DNA from: SAR92 bacterium BACL16 MAG-120619-bin48
GTDB lineage: Bacteria > Pseudomonadota > Gammaproteobacteria > Pseudomonadales > Porticoccaceae
Assembly (NCBI GenBank): GCA_001438605.1
Contig: LIDE01000015.1
Location: forward strand, 26,001-90,000
Length of the DNA: 64,000 bases
Direction of reading: 5' to 3'
Shown here: in pieces, positions 37,949 to 46,720 of the stretch
Layout: every line of letters begins with the position of its first letter
Position numbering within the stretch: position 1 is the stretch's first letter
Position numbers and translations under genes: made by a program
The notes under the pieces: model-generated
What the model was told of the DNA's origin: nothing
The model's input: only the letters and a program-made list of their open reading frames with translations
Databases searched by the model: none

Positions 37949-39169
37949 CTAGGGCGTGGCGCGTTCCTGCTGGTAAATTTTGGCTAACAGTTCTTGCCAC
38001 TGGGCGTATTGGGCTTGCACTGTCCCGGTGAGTGTCACCGTGCGATCTTCCAACTCAATGACTTGAGGCGCAATTTCAGCCTCGAGAGAGGAACCCATTT
38101 CTGCCACGGCTTCATTGTACTCCGCGGATTTTTGTTTGCTGTCGAGTCCGGCTTTGACAACGAATCCGCCGACCGCTGCTGTGGCAATGCTGGCGTCGTT
38201 GGCCATGGCCGTGTCGGCCTGTGTGCGGCCATAAATGCCCGCTAAAATGGCGCCGATTCCGCTGATAATCTGACGGTTGCCTTTAGCATTGAGCTGTCGT
38301 GATTTAACCACTGAGTCGTAGGAGGCTCGACGGAAGTCTTGATAGGCAAGATGCATTTGTTGCGAAAACCGATCGTAATAGTCTTGCATGGTGTCGATGT
38401 ACAGGTAATCCCGCTCGCGGATTTTGCGCACCCGCAAGAGAATGCTGTCGTTCTCTGCTGGCAGGCGTGCGATATGCAAAATGCCTTTGCGATCTTCTTC
38501 GACATAGTTGTCGAAAGCCTCTGGCGAGAAGCGTTTGGCAAAGCGCAGTTCCGAGAGGGTGCGTAGTTCGATAGCGCGCTCATCACTTATTTTTTCACGG
38601 TGCTTGAGTAAATCATTGGCGATGCGGATAAACAGATTTTGAAATGGGTCGCCAAGATTTTTTAAACGGCGGTCGTAGGCATATTTACCGGTGGTCTGCT
38701 TGTAGCGTTTGTTGAACCATTTTTTACCGCTGCTATCGACCGCCGTAATGTCGAGATCGAGGGTTTCGCCATCTGACTGGTGAATGGTACCGGTGATATA
38801 CAGATCCATAATAACGTCGCTGCTGGGCGTGACTCGAATGGCGCCCCAAGCTCCGCTTTTCTCTAACACTTTACCCAGTTGGTTGGAAAAATAGATAGCC
38901 TCAGCGTAGCGAACTTCCGGAAACACGGTGTCGTCGGAGTCGGTGAGTGAAAGACCGTCATTGAGCGTGGGGATGCCAATATCGAGCAGTGTTTCCGCTG
39001 GATAGGGGCGCGACGGGGTGTTGAGTGTGAGGCTAGTCGACGACGTCGATTTATCGATGGCGGCGGTGGCCTGACCACTGACGGCGAGGCAAAGCATAAG
39101 AGCCAAAAAGAGCTGCAGTGCGCGGGGCATCACAGTGAAACCTTGGGGTGTAGACTTGTCGAATGGCAT
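37949..39169 (-). CDS. Secreted/periplasmic protein of unknown function
   Basis: Long ORF with signal peptide (LQLFLALMLCLAVSGQATAA), in-operon; no family recognised. Confidence 0.7.
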   Translation of the reverse strand: MPFDKSTPQGFTVMPRALQLFLALMLCLAVSGQATAAIDKSTSSTSLTLNTPSRPYPAETLLDIGIPTLNDGLSLTDSDDTVFPEVRYAEAIYFSNQLGKVLEKSGAWGAIRVTPSSDVIMDLYITGTIHQSDGETLDLDITAVDSSGKKWFNKRYKQTTGKYAYDRRLKNLGDPFQNLFIRIANDLLKHREKISDERAIELRTLSELRFAKRFSPEAFDNYVEEDRKGILHIARLPAENDSILLRVRKIRERDYLYIDTMQDYYDRFSQQMHLAYQDFRRASYDSVVKSRQLNAKGNRQIISGIGAILAGIYGRTQADTAMANDASIATAAVGGFVVKAGLDSKQKSAEYNEAVAEMGSSLEAEIAPQVIELEDRTVTLTGTVQAQYAQWQELLAKIYQQERATP

Positions 39170-39185
39170 CGCAGTGGGCTCCTGG

Positions 39186-39980
39186 CTATCGCTGGTTCTT
39201 TATACGGCGGTATTCGTCCCAGAGCTTTTCTCGCAGCACCGGGTCCTGTTCTTTTTCGGCGGCATCGCGTATCTGCCGCTCAACAATATTGTCGCCTTTA
39301 CCATCACCTATATCGTCGGGAATTGGAATAATCGCCGCATCTGCGGGTTGCCCCGCGCTCGCGGTGCTGCTGCCTTGCGGGCCTTCAGCGGACATTCCAG
39401 CATCCCCGGCGCCGGACGAGGCACCCTCCGCGGCGCGCTGTTCAATGGCGGCGCTGCTGTCGGCATCGCCTAGATCGCCCTCTTCAAAGAGCGGCTCATT
39501 GCTGTCTCTCTGGTCGGCGGCATTGCCACTTGGGCTGAGTATATCGATAGTGGCGGGGTCTTGTTTGTTGCGCTCTGCCGTGACGGTGTCGTCAAAGTCT
39601 TCGAGGGATCTATCTAGGGTCTCATCGAGACCGTCAACCGACTCGTCGCTGCCAGGGGCTGCAGGTTGCCCCGCAGAGGGTTCTGGAAAATTACTGCCGC
39701 CCGCATCACCGCTGGTGCTCGGGGACTGTTTGTCGCCACTATTACCTGTACTGGTACTGGGTGCGCCGCCCTGGGGAGACGACGAATCGCTGCCGCTGTC
39801 ACCGCTCGGTGCAGGCGTGCCGCCAGAGGGCCCCGAGGGCATTGATGAGCCTGTGGGTGTGCCGAATGGCGAGGGCATATTACAGCCGCTTAGCGTCAGT
39901 GCTATTGCCAGCGCAAGGGTGGCAGCCATTGGGCTGGTGTGCAGTGCGCGGGTATCTTTTGAGGCAGTGAATTTTGTCAT
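39186..39980 (-). CDS. Low-complexity (S/G/P/D-rich) lipoprotein with charged C-terminal motif
   Basis: Lipobox LSGC; disordered linker; C-terminal GDNIVERQIRDAAEKEQDPVLREKLWDEYRRIKNQ. Confidence 0.7.
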   Translation of the reverse strand: MTKFTASKDTRALHTSPMAATLALAIALTLSGCNMPSPFGTPTGSSMPSGPSGGTPAPSGDSGSDSSSPQGGAPSTSTGNSGDKQSPSTSGDAGGSNFPEPSAGQPAAPGSDESVDGLDETLDRSLEDFDDTVTAERNKQDPATIDILSPSGNAADQRDSNEPLFEEGDLGDADSSAAIEQRAAEGASSGAGDAGMSAEGPQGSSTASAGQPADAAIIPIPDDIGDGKGDNIVERQIRDAAEKEQDPVLREKLWDEYRRIKNQR

Positions 39981-39987
39981 GGGAAAA

Positions 39988-41202
39988 TTACTTTCTTGTC
40001 AAATTGAGGTCAGCTTGCTGCGACGCATAGGGCAACACTATCTCGGCCTTTGTCGGTTTGCCCTCAACCCATTGCGGGCGAAAGCGCATATTGCGAATAT
40101 CTTTGTATATTGAGTTAAGTGCTCTTTCGCTAAGACTCTCTGGGGGGTCGATAATGGCTGGATTTCTTGTGCTCCCCGACGATAACACAGTCACGGTAAC
40201 CTGCAGATCTTGCGGCAGCGTGGTTTGGCCGCGATTGGCGGCGGTATAGGCAATCAGCGTTGGTTGGCCAAACAGTGCTTGGCGCTGGGTGTTGCCGTTC
40301 TCGTCATCAGGAAGTAACTCGTAGGCGAGGTTATAGGTTTTTTTAGCGGATGCTCGCTGGGCAAAGGCCGTGTACCAGTCGCCAACGTCGATCAGTGCGA
40401 GCGCTTTTTCGGTCATACTGGCGTCTGGTTGTTGCTCTAGGGATTTCACTCTCTCTTCGAGTGCCGCTTTGCCGCGACGAAAGTGCATGTGCGAGGAACT
40501 CTCTTGGCTGCGCACCTGCTGGCCGTTGTTGATACTAAAGCCGGACTCGACCGGTTCGCCATATTCCTCAAGATGGCGCGCGATCATGTAGTGCATGTGG
40601 CTTATTTTGCGGTACTGTTCAGCGGATTCTGAGGGATTTATCGCTTTATTGTTGCTGAGAATACGGTACATGCGCTCACCGATATCTTCGGCGACAATCA
40701 AACTTTTGTAGGCATCGCTGCGGGACAGTTGGTCATAGCTGTCGGTGTACCAGTCGAGCAGTTGCTCGAGTACCGGCAACATGGCGGGGCTCGATTCGCC
40801 GTGAGTTTCAACATTGATATTGTAGAGCGTTTCCAGCGCTGCCTGTGATTCCGTATAGTTGCCAAGCTGGGTTTCTGTCTCGGCGATCGAGAACAGGTAG
40901 GGCGTCTGCGCGAGACTGTTCAGCCCTAAATTAACCCGTTCAATTTGCATGCCACGCTGAAACGCTCGTTTCGCGGCCGCGAAGTCACCGCTGGTCACGT
41001 AGGCATTGCCGAGACTCAGGTATAAGTCGGCGAGTTCTCTTGAATAGGCGCTGCTGTCGCTTTCAATGGTATCGATAGCGCGTATGTAGTTGGTGATGGC
41101 ATCTGACGCGGTAGGTTCTTGTGCGGAAATGAACGGATTTAGTAGCAGACCAACGATTAGGGTTGTGCTGCTGAGGTACCATTTTTTATAGCCGCTGTTC
41201 AT
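39988..41202 (-). CDS. Secreted TPR protein with C-terminal TonB_C-like domain
   Basis: Signal/TM segment; TPR-like LADLYLSLGNAYVTSGDFAAAKRAFQRGMQIE; C-terminal LQVTVTVLSSGSTRNPAII...ALNSIYKDIRNMRFRPQWVEGKPTKAEIVLPY. Confidence 0.75.
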   Translation of the reverse strand: MNSGYKKWYLSSTTLIVGLLLNPFISAQEPTASDAITNYIRAIDTIESDSSAYSRELADLYLSLGNAYVTSGDFAAAKRAFQRGMQIERVNLGLNSLAQTPYLFSIAETETQLGNYTESQAALETLYNINVETHGESSPAMLPVLEQLLDWYTDSYDQLSRSDAYKSLIVAEDIGERMYRILSNNKAINPSESAEQYRKISHMHYMIARHLEEYGEPVESGFSINNGQQVRSQESSSHMHFRRGKAALEERVKSLEQQPDASMTEKALALIDVGDWYTAFAQRASAKKTYNLAYELLPDDENGNTQRQALFGQPTLIAYTAANRGQTTLPQDLQVTVTVLSSGSTRNPAIIDPPESLSERALNSIYKDIRNMRFRPQWVEGKPTKAEIVLPYASQQADLNLTRK

Positions 41203-41216
41203 TTTACTCTCACCTT

Positions 41217-41232
41217 TAAACGATAACGTTTA
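41217..41232. promoter_or_regulatory. Palindromic candidate operator upstream of the envelope operon
   Basis: TAAACGATAACGTTTA, near-perfect palindrome 14 nt upstream of the first start codon. Confidence 0.35.
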
Positions 41233-41507
41233 TCTCTGTGATGGTTGTTACGCGTGTTCGTGTCGTTAGAGTTGACACAGGCCCGCCAGTTCCATTGGTT
41301 CTAACGACGCCCGTAGAGCGATTTCGTTTACTGGAGGCATAACTCTTTTAGGGTGGTCGGTTGATTTTTTATTCTTATTGCTGAGGTTAATCTCTTATCA
41401 TTGCCTCGCTTAAAACGCTTTCTTCCTACAGTTTAACCCTTGGTGTGACAGAATCCATTGTCTGCACTAAAAAAATTATTGAGTCACCACTAAAGATAGG
41501 TAAAAAG

Positions 41508-42701
41508 ATGCATAAACCTCTTGCTGGATTGCGAGTCATTGAACTGGGTCAACTGTTAGCGGGGCCCTTTGCAGGCTGCATGCTGGGCTATTTTGGCGCT
41601 GAAGTGATCAAAATTGAGCCGCCGGGCGGCGACCCGATTCGCTATTGGCGAGAAGTGAAAGACGGTACGTCGCTGTGGTGGCGAAGTCTCGGGCGCAACA
41701 AAAAATGTATTTCATTGGATCTAAAAACCCCAGAAGGTCGCGATCTCGTCAAGCAGCTATTGAAGACGGCAGATATTGTTGTTGAGAACTTTCGTCCGGG
41801 CATTTTGGAGGGCTGGGGTTTAGATCCTGAGTCTCTGCGCGCGGAAAACCCCGATCTAATCTATGCTCGTATTTCCGGGTACGGTCAGACCGGCCCCTAT
41901 TCAGAAAAGCCGGGTTTTGCGTCTGTCTGTGAGGCGATAAGTGGGTTTCGCTATGTAAACGGCTATGTCGATGAAGTACCGGTTCGGCCCAATCTCAGTT
42001 TAGGCGATACGATTTCCGGCTTGCACGCGGTGTTGGGGGTGTTGCTCGCACTGCGCTCAAAAGATCGTGGCGAGGGTGGGCAGGTTGTCGATGTGGCGCT
42101 CTACGAGTCGATGTTTAATTTACTTGAGTCGATTGTTCCTGAGTTCGACGGTGCCGACGTGATTCGCCAGCCATCGGGAACCACCATTACCGGCATAGTG
42201 CCAACCAACACCTACCGCTGCAGTGACAATAAATATTTAGTGATTGGCGGCAATGGCGACTCAATATTTACCCGTCTGATGACTGCCGTAGGGCGCGCCG
42301 ATATTGGGCAAAGTCCGGACTACGACAGCAATGCAAAACGGGTTGTGCATGAAGTGGAAATTGATCAAATTTTGAATGCTTGGTGTGCCTCTCAAACGCT
42401 TGCTGACGCGATGGCGATTCTCGAGGAGTATCGTGTGCCCTGTGGGCCGGTCTACAACGCAGAAGATATGCTGGCCGATCCACATTTCAATCAGCGCGGC
42501 TTATTTGAGCAGGTGGAGATTAATGGTCAACCGCTGAAAATTCCCGCCATCATGCCAAAGTTGGCCGGTACGCCGGGAGCGACAGACTGGCCAGGCCCAG
42601 AGCTGGGAAGTCACAGTGCAGAAATTTTGCAGGGCTTAGGGTTGAGCGAAGAACAGATTGCGCATTTGAAAGCAACCGGTGTTGTCGCCGATATGGCCTA
42701 G
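41508..42701 (+). CDS. CaiB/BaiF family CoA transferase
   Basis: LAGLRVIELGQLLAGPFAGCMLGYFGAEVIKIEPPGGDP, IVVENFRPG, SGYGQTGPY; start MHKPLAG preferred over 41445. Confidence 0.94.
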   Translation: MHKPLAGLRVIELGQLLAGPFAGCMLGYFGAEVIKIEPPGGDPIRYWREVKDGTSLWWRSLGRNKKCISLDLKTPEGRDLVKQLLKTADIVVENFRPGILEGWGLDPESLRAENPDLIYARISGYGQTGPYSEKPGFASVCEAISGFRYVNGYVDEVPVRPNLSLGDTISGLHAVLGVLLALRSKDRGEGGQVVDVALYESMFNLLESIVPEFDGADVIRQPSGTTITGIVPTNTYRCSDNKYLVIGGNGDSIFTRLMTAVGRADIGQSPDYDSNAKRVVHEVEIDQILNAWCASQTLADAMAILEEYRVPCGPVYNAEDMLADPHFNQRGLFEQVEINGQPLKIPAIMPKLAGTPGATDWPGPELGSHSAEILQGLGLSEEQIAHLKATGVVADMA

Positions 42702-42782
42702 GTGACAAACGGTCTGGGCGACAAGTGGTTTAGGCGGCAAGTGCTCTAGGCGACTCCTTTGGCGACACCTCTGGCGACTGCG
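42698..42782. repeat. Degenerate tandem micro-repeat (three 16-bp units plus shorter units) beginning at the stop codon of the CoA transferase
   Basis: ctaggtgacaaacggt / ctgggcgacaagtggt / ttaggcggcaagtgct / ctaggcgactccttt / ggcgacacct / ctggcgactg. Confidence 0.8.
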
Positions 42783-42809
42783 CTCAAGGCTCTGTCTGAG
42801 CCTTGAGCG
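42781..42809. terminator. Stem-loop between convergent genes, possible bidirectional terminator
   Basis: Perfect 12-bp stem cgctcaaggctc tgtct gagccttgagcg; no obvious U-run. Confidence 0.5.
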
Positions 42810-42830
42810 TCACTTGAGCGTCAGTGGCTG

Positions 42831-44174
42831 TTACTTTTGCGCGACAGGCATAAGGTCTAACAGTGCTAATACCGTTGCTTCAACACCGCGGGTGACTGAC
42901 GGTTTGGGGTCAATCTTGAACAGCGGGCTGTGGTGAGATGGAATCGCTGGGCCGCCATTGGCTGCAGCGTCCATGTCTTCGAGAGAGGTGCCGCCAATAT
43001 TAAAATAGACACTCGGAATTTTCGGATCAGTGGTGTAGAACGGAAAATCTTCAGCGCCCATGCCTTGGGACTCTTGAGTGGTCACCTGATCTTCTCCCAA
43101 ACCTGCTTGCCAAACCGCTTTTAAACGCCGCGCCAAGGTTGTGTCGTTGATCGTTGGCGGTGCGTAGGCAGTGTCATAAATAACTTCGGGTAGCATATCT
43201 TCCGGCAGGCCCGCCACGCGACCCATGTTCTCTGCAATACGCTTGATTCCCTCGAGCAGTGTGGCGCGGGTCTCCAAGTTAGTATTGCGAACCGTCAGCT
43301 GAAGGTGAGCGATGTCGGGGATGATATTGTGCTTGGTGCCGCCATGGAACGAGCCGACAGTAATAACACCGGGCTGTCGCGGTGGCAGCTCTCTGGAAAC
43401 CAGGGTTTGCAGTGCGACAACAATTTGACTGCCCAGAAGAATTGGATCTTTGCCTGCATGGGGCGATGCGCCATGGGCGCCGATACCGCGGATAATAATA
43501 TCGACACTGTCGGCACCGGCGTAGGGTGATCCCTCTTGGATATTCACGGTACCGGCCAACAGTCCTGCGGAGACGTGAAACGCTAATGCGTAGTCAGGTT
43601 GACCAAAACGTTGCCAGAGATTGTCATCCATCATCGCTTTCGCGCCGCTAACTATCTCTTCGGCCGGCTGACCGATCAGCATCAAGGTGCCAGACCACTG
43701 GTCTTTGCGCGCCGACATTTGGCGTGCAGTACCAATCAGACTGGTAATGTGTACATCGTGGCCACAGGCATGCATAACCGGCATTGGGTTGCCGCCGGTT
43801 GCCGGGACTTGTTTGGCGACGGATTTATAAGCGAGGCCCGATTTTTCTTCAACGGGGAGGCCGTCAATATCGCCGCGCATCATAACCAGCGGGCCGGGGC
43901 CATTTTTTAAGATAGCGACGACGCCAGTGCCGCCGACATTTTCTGTTACTTTAAAACCACTTGCGCGCAATTCGGCAGCAATCTTTTTTGCTGTTTTAAA
44001 CTCAACCAGACTAAGTTCAGGGTTTTGATGAAAATCGATGAAGAGTTTTCCCAGCCGACTTTCATAGTCGCTGTTAATAGCGGTGGCGAGTTCACTGCCC
44101 GATTCGGCGGCTGACACCCCGAGACTGGCGAGTGATAAGAGGAAAACTATGCTGAGTTGTTTAAGTTTTCTCAT
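42831..44174 (-). CDS. M20 family amidohydrolase/peptidase with signal peptide
   Basis: MRGDIDGLPVEE, HACGHDVHIT, GQPAEEIVSGAKAM, GIGAHGASPHAGKDP. Confidence 0.93.
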   Translation of the reverse strand: MRKLKQLSIVFLLSLASLGVSAAESGSELATAINSDYESRLGKLFIDFHQNPELSLVEFKTAKKIAAELRASGFKVTENVGGTGVVAILKNGPGPLVMMRGDIDGLPVEEKSGLAYKSVAKQVPATGGNPMPVMHACGHDVHITSLIGTARQMSARKDQWSGTLMLIGQPAEEIVSGAKAMMDDNLWQRFGQPDYALAFHVSAGLLAGTVNIQEGSPYAGADSVDIIIRGIGAHGASPHAGKDPILLGSQIVVALQTLVSRELPPRQPGVITVGSFHGGTKHNIIPDIAHLQLTVRNTNLETRATLLEGIKRIAENMGRVAGLPEDMLPEVIYDTAYAPPTINDTTLARRLKAVWQAGLGEDQVTTQESQGMGAEDFPFYTTDPKIPSVYFNIGGTSLEDMDAAANGGPAIPSHHSPLFKIDPKPSVTRGVEATVLALLDLMPVAQK

Positions 44175-44229
44175 CGTTAAAAAATTCCTAAAGTTACGTT
44201 TTTGTTGTTGTTATAAGTCGCGTTTGTTT

Positions 44230-45192
44230 TTAGTCGTCACCAGTGTAAATCAGATTGACCAAAACCCTACCTACTTGCTGTAAACTTTTTTCGCTGCACT
44301 GCTCAATTTTGTCATCAGTTGTGTGCCAAGACGCAGGGAATGGCCAGTGAATAAGATCAACGACAGGGATTCCGGCCTCGAGAAAGGGCAGGTGATCGTC
44401 TTCAATAGCAGTTCCGTTGCGATTGACAAAAGCCGACGCCTGTTCCTCGGCGGCAATGCGCCAAATTTTGGCTTGCAGCTCAGCAGCGAACTGTTTTGAC
44501 AGGCGCTCGTGCGGAATAACCAAGTTGCGATCGCAGACCATATCGATGATCACGCCAGCATCGGGGCGATAATAGGGATTTTTGATCACAAAGGTGCGTG
44601 CGCCTATGGAGAAGGGCAGGCCGTTAATATTGCCCATATCTTCTAGATCAAAAAACACCAAATCAACGGTGACTGGGGGTGCTTTGAGACTGAATAATCG
44701 AGCCAGTTCCAGCAGTACGGCAACCCCCGACCCACCATCATTAGCGCCATCAATCGGTGTTTGACGATTGGCTGGAACGGGATCTCGGTCGGCCACCGGT
44801 CGTGTGTCCCAGTGGGCGCCGAGCATAATCCGTCGCGGTTTGCTTTTGTGTTGATGGTTGGGTTTATTGCTGAGGGCTACCTGGTCAGGTGCAGAAGAAG
44901 GCAAGGGTGGATAAAAACTTGCCCAAAGATTGCGGCCTACGAGACCGTGGCTGGCAAATTCTTGCACAACCCACTGGTCTGCCACCGGCTGTATTAATCC
45001 AGCGATGTAGTCGATGGTCTGCTGTTTGGCGGGGTGATCGATAACACGCGGGCCAAAGCTGACTTGTTTGGCGATATGCTGCAACGCATTCTCACCACTA
45101 AAAACCGGGCCCTCTGCACTGCCTACGGCACTTTGCCAGCCCGCAGAGCCGATTAAGCCAAGGGCTACGGCGAGAATGGCAGAAGAGCGCAT
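44230..45192 (-). CDS. M28 family peptidase / glutaminyl-peptide cyclotransferase-like
   Basis: LGAHWDTRPVADRDP, DGANDGGSGVAVLLELAR, VDLVFFDLEDMG; start MRSSAILAVALGLIG. Confidence 0.82.
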   Translation of the reverse strand: MRSSAILAVALGLIGSAGWQSAVGSAEGPVFSGENALQHIAKQVSFGPRVIDHPAKQQTIDYIAGLIQPVADQWVVQEFASHGLVGRNLWASFYPPLPSSAPDQVALSNKPNHQHKSKPRRIMLGAHWDTRPVADRDPVPANRQTPIDGANDGGSGVAVLLELARLFSLKAPPVTVDLVFFDLEDMGNINGLPFSIGARTFVIKNPYYRPDAGVIIDMVCDRNLVIPHERLSKQFAAELQAKIWRIAAEEQASAFVNRNGTAIEDDHLPFLEAGIPVVDLIHWPFPASWHTTDDKIEQCSEKSLQQVGRVLVNLIYTGDD

Positions 45193-45193
45193 A

Positions 45194-46657
45194 TTAGTCT
45201 GCGGCGACCTGTTCTTGAGCGGGGTCCGTGCGTGGCAGCTTGATCTGATAGTAGCCATAGATAATGGCCAAGATCGGGCAGCAGAGGTTAAAGAAGGCAT
45301 AGGGTGCATAGTAAAAAGTACTGACGCCCAAGGTTGCAGACATATAGGCGCCACAGGTATTCCACGGCACCAGTACCGACGTCAGGGTGCCGGAGTCTTC
45401 TAATGTGCGGGACAAATTGATGGGCTTAAGATTGCGCTTTTCATAGGACTCCGCAAACATCTGGCCGGGGATAACAATTGACAGATATTGATCGGCAGCG
45501 AGAATATTGGTGCCAATACAGGTGCCCACGGTTGTCATAACAAGGCCCCCCGCCGATTTCACTCGACTCAGAGCGGCTTCAACCAGGCGTTCCAAAAGGC
45601 CCGTTCGCGCCATCGCGCCGCCAAACGCCATCGCATTTATAATTAACCCGATGGTCATTAGCATACTGCTCATGCCGCCTTTGGAGAGAAGAGTGTCGAG
45701 GGCTTCGTTGCCACTGCTCGAGCTGTAACCTAAAAACATGGCGCTGAGCAGTCCTTTAAAGGCCGCAGCAACACCGTTCAAGCTGGAATCGGCGGCGAGC
45801 CCCACCACGGCTGGCCACTGAAAGATAAGTGCAAATACGCAGCCCGCGAGGGCACCGCAGACCAGTGTTGAGAGGGCAGGTTGTTTTTTGACGGCCATTA
45901 CCAGCAGTAAAGCAAGGGGCACCAGCATCAGTGGGCTAACCAGAAATGTATCCTTCATGGCCGCTTGTAAGAGTTCGATATCGGTAACTTTGATATGGAT
46001 ATCGCTACCCATTCCCAACACAAAAAACAGTGTCAGTGCGACGATAAAAGCAGGAATGGTGGTCCACAGCATATGTTGAATGTGGTCAAATAAGTCGCTG
46101 TTGGTGACAGCTGCGGCCAGGTTAGTCGTGTCCGAGAGAGGTGACAGTTTGTCCCCAAAATAGGCGCCAGAAATAATCGCGCCAGCACTGATTGGCAGGG
46201 ATAGATCGAGGGCCGCCGCAATCCCCATAAAGCCGATACCCAGTGTGCCCGCCACCGTCCACGAGCTGCCGATGCTAAAACCCACCAAGGCGCAGACGAG
46301 ACATGAGGTGAGGTAAAAGTAATTGGGCGACATTAGCTCAACGCCGTAGTAGATCATGCTGGGCACAGTTCCTGAGAGTATCCAGCTGCCAATGAGCGCA
46401 CCCACCATCATAAGGATCAGTATCGCGGGCAGCGACACGGTTATGGTATCGATCATGCCCTGTTCAACTTCCTTCCAGCTCAGACCATTTTTGATGCCGA
46501 TAACAGCTGCAAGGGCAGCGGAGAGCAATAGGGCCACTTGATTGGGGCCAAAGGAGTCGAGTCCAAAGACATGTACTGTGCCAGCCAGCAGGGTGATCAG
46601 TACAATGACTGGAATAAGGGCATCGGTTAGGCTGGGTTTTACATAGGCTCTAGTCAT
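45194..46657 (-). CDS. NhaC family Na+/H+ antiporter
   Basis: GSSWTVAGTLGIGFMGIAAAL, GAYFGDKLSPLSDTTNLA, multiple TM segments. Confidence 0.9.
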   Translation of the reverse strand: MTRAYVKPSLTDALIPVIVLITLLAGTVHVFGLDSFGPNQVALLLSAALAAVIGIKNGLSWKEVEQGMIDTITVSLPAILILMMVGALIGSWILSGTVPSMIYYGVELMSPNYFYLTSCLVCALVGFSIGSSWTVAGTLGIGFMGIAAALDLSLPISAGAIISGAYFGDKLSPLSDTTNLAAAVTNSDLFDHIQHMLWTTIPAFIVALTLFFVLGMGSDIHIKVTDIELLQAAMKDTFLVSPLMLVPLALLLVMAVKKQPALSTLVCGALAGCVFALIFQWPAVVGLAADSSLNGVAAAFKGLLSAMFLGYSSSSGNEALDTLLSKGGMSSMLMTIGLIINAMAFGGAMARTGLLERLVEAALSRVKSAGGLVMTTVGTCIGTNILAADQYLSIVIPGQMFAESYEKRNLKPINLSRTLEDSGTLTSVLVPWNTCGAYMSATLGVSTFYYAPYAFFNLCCPILAIIYGYYQIKLPRTDPAQEQVAAD

Positions 46658-46720
46658 AAGGGGCTCTTTTTATTGTGGACAACCGTCTTTCTCAGCGGTG
46701 GTAACTTACCAGTACTCGCA

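Noticed and set aside
39163-40113. 316-aa plus-strand ORF antisense to the low-complexity lipoprotein
   Set aside because: Serine/proline/leucine-rich composition is the reverse complement of the S/G/P/D-rich linker; no motif, and the minus frame fits the operon with a lipobox.
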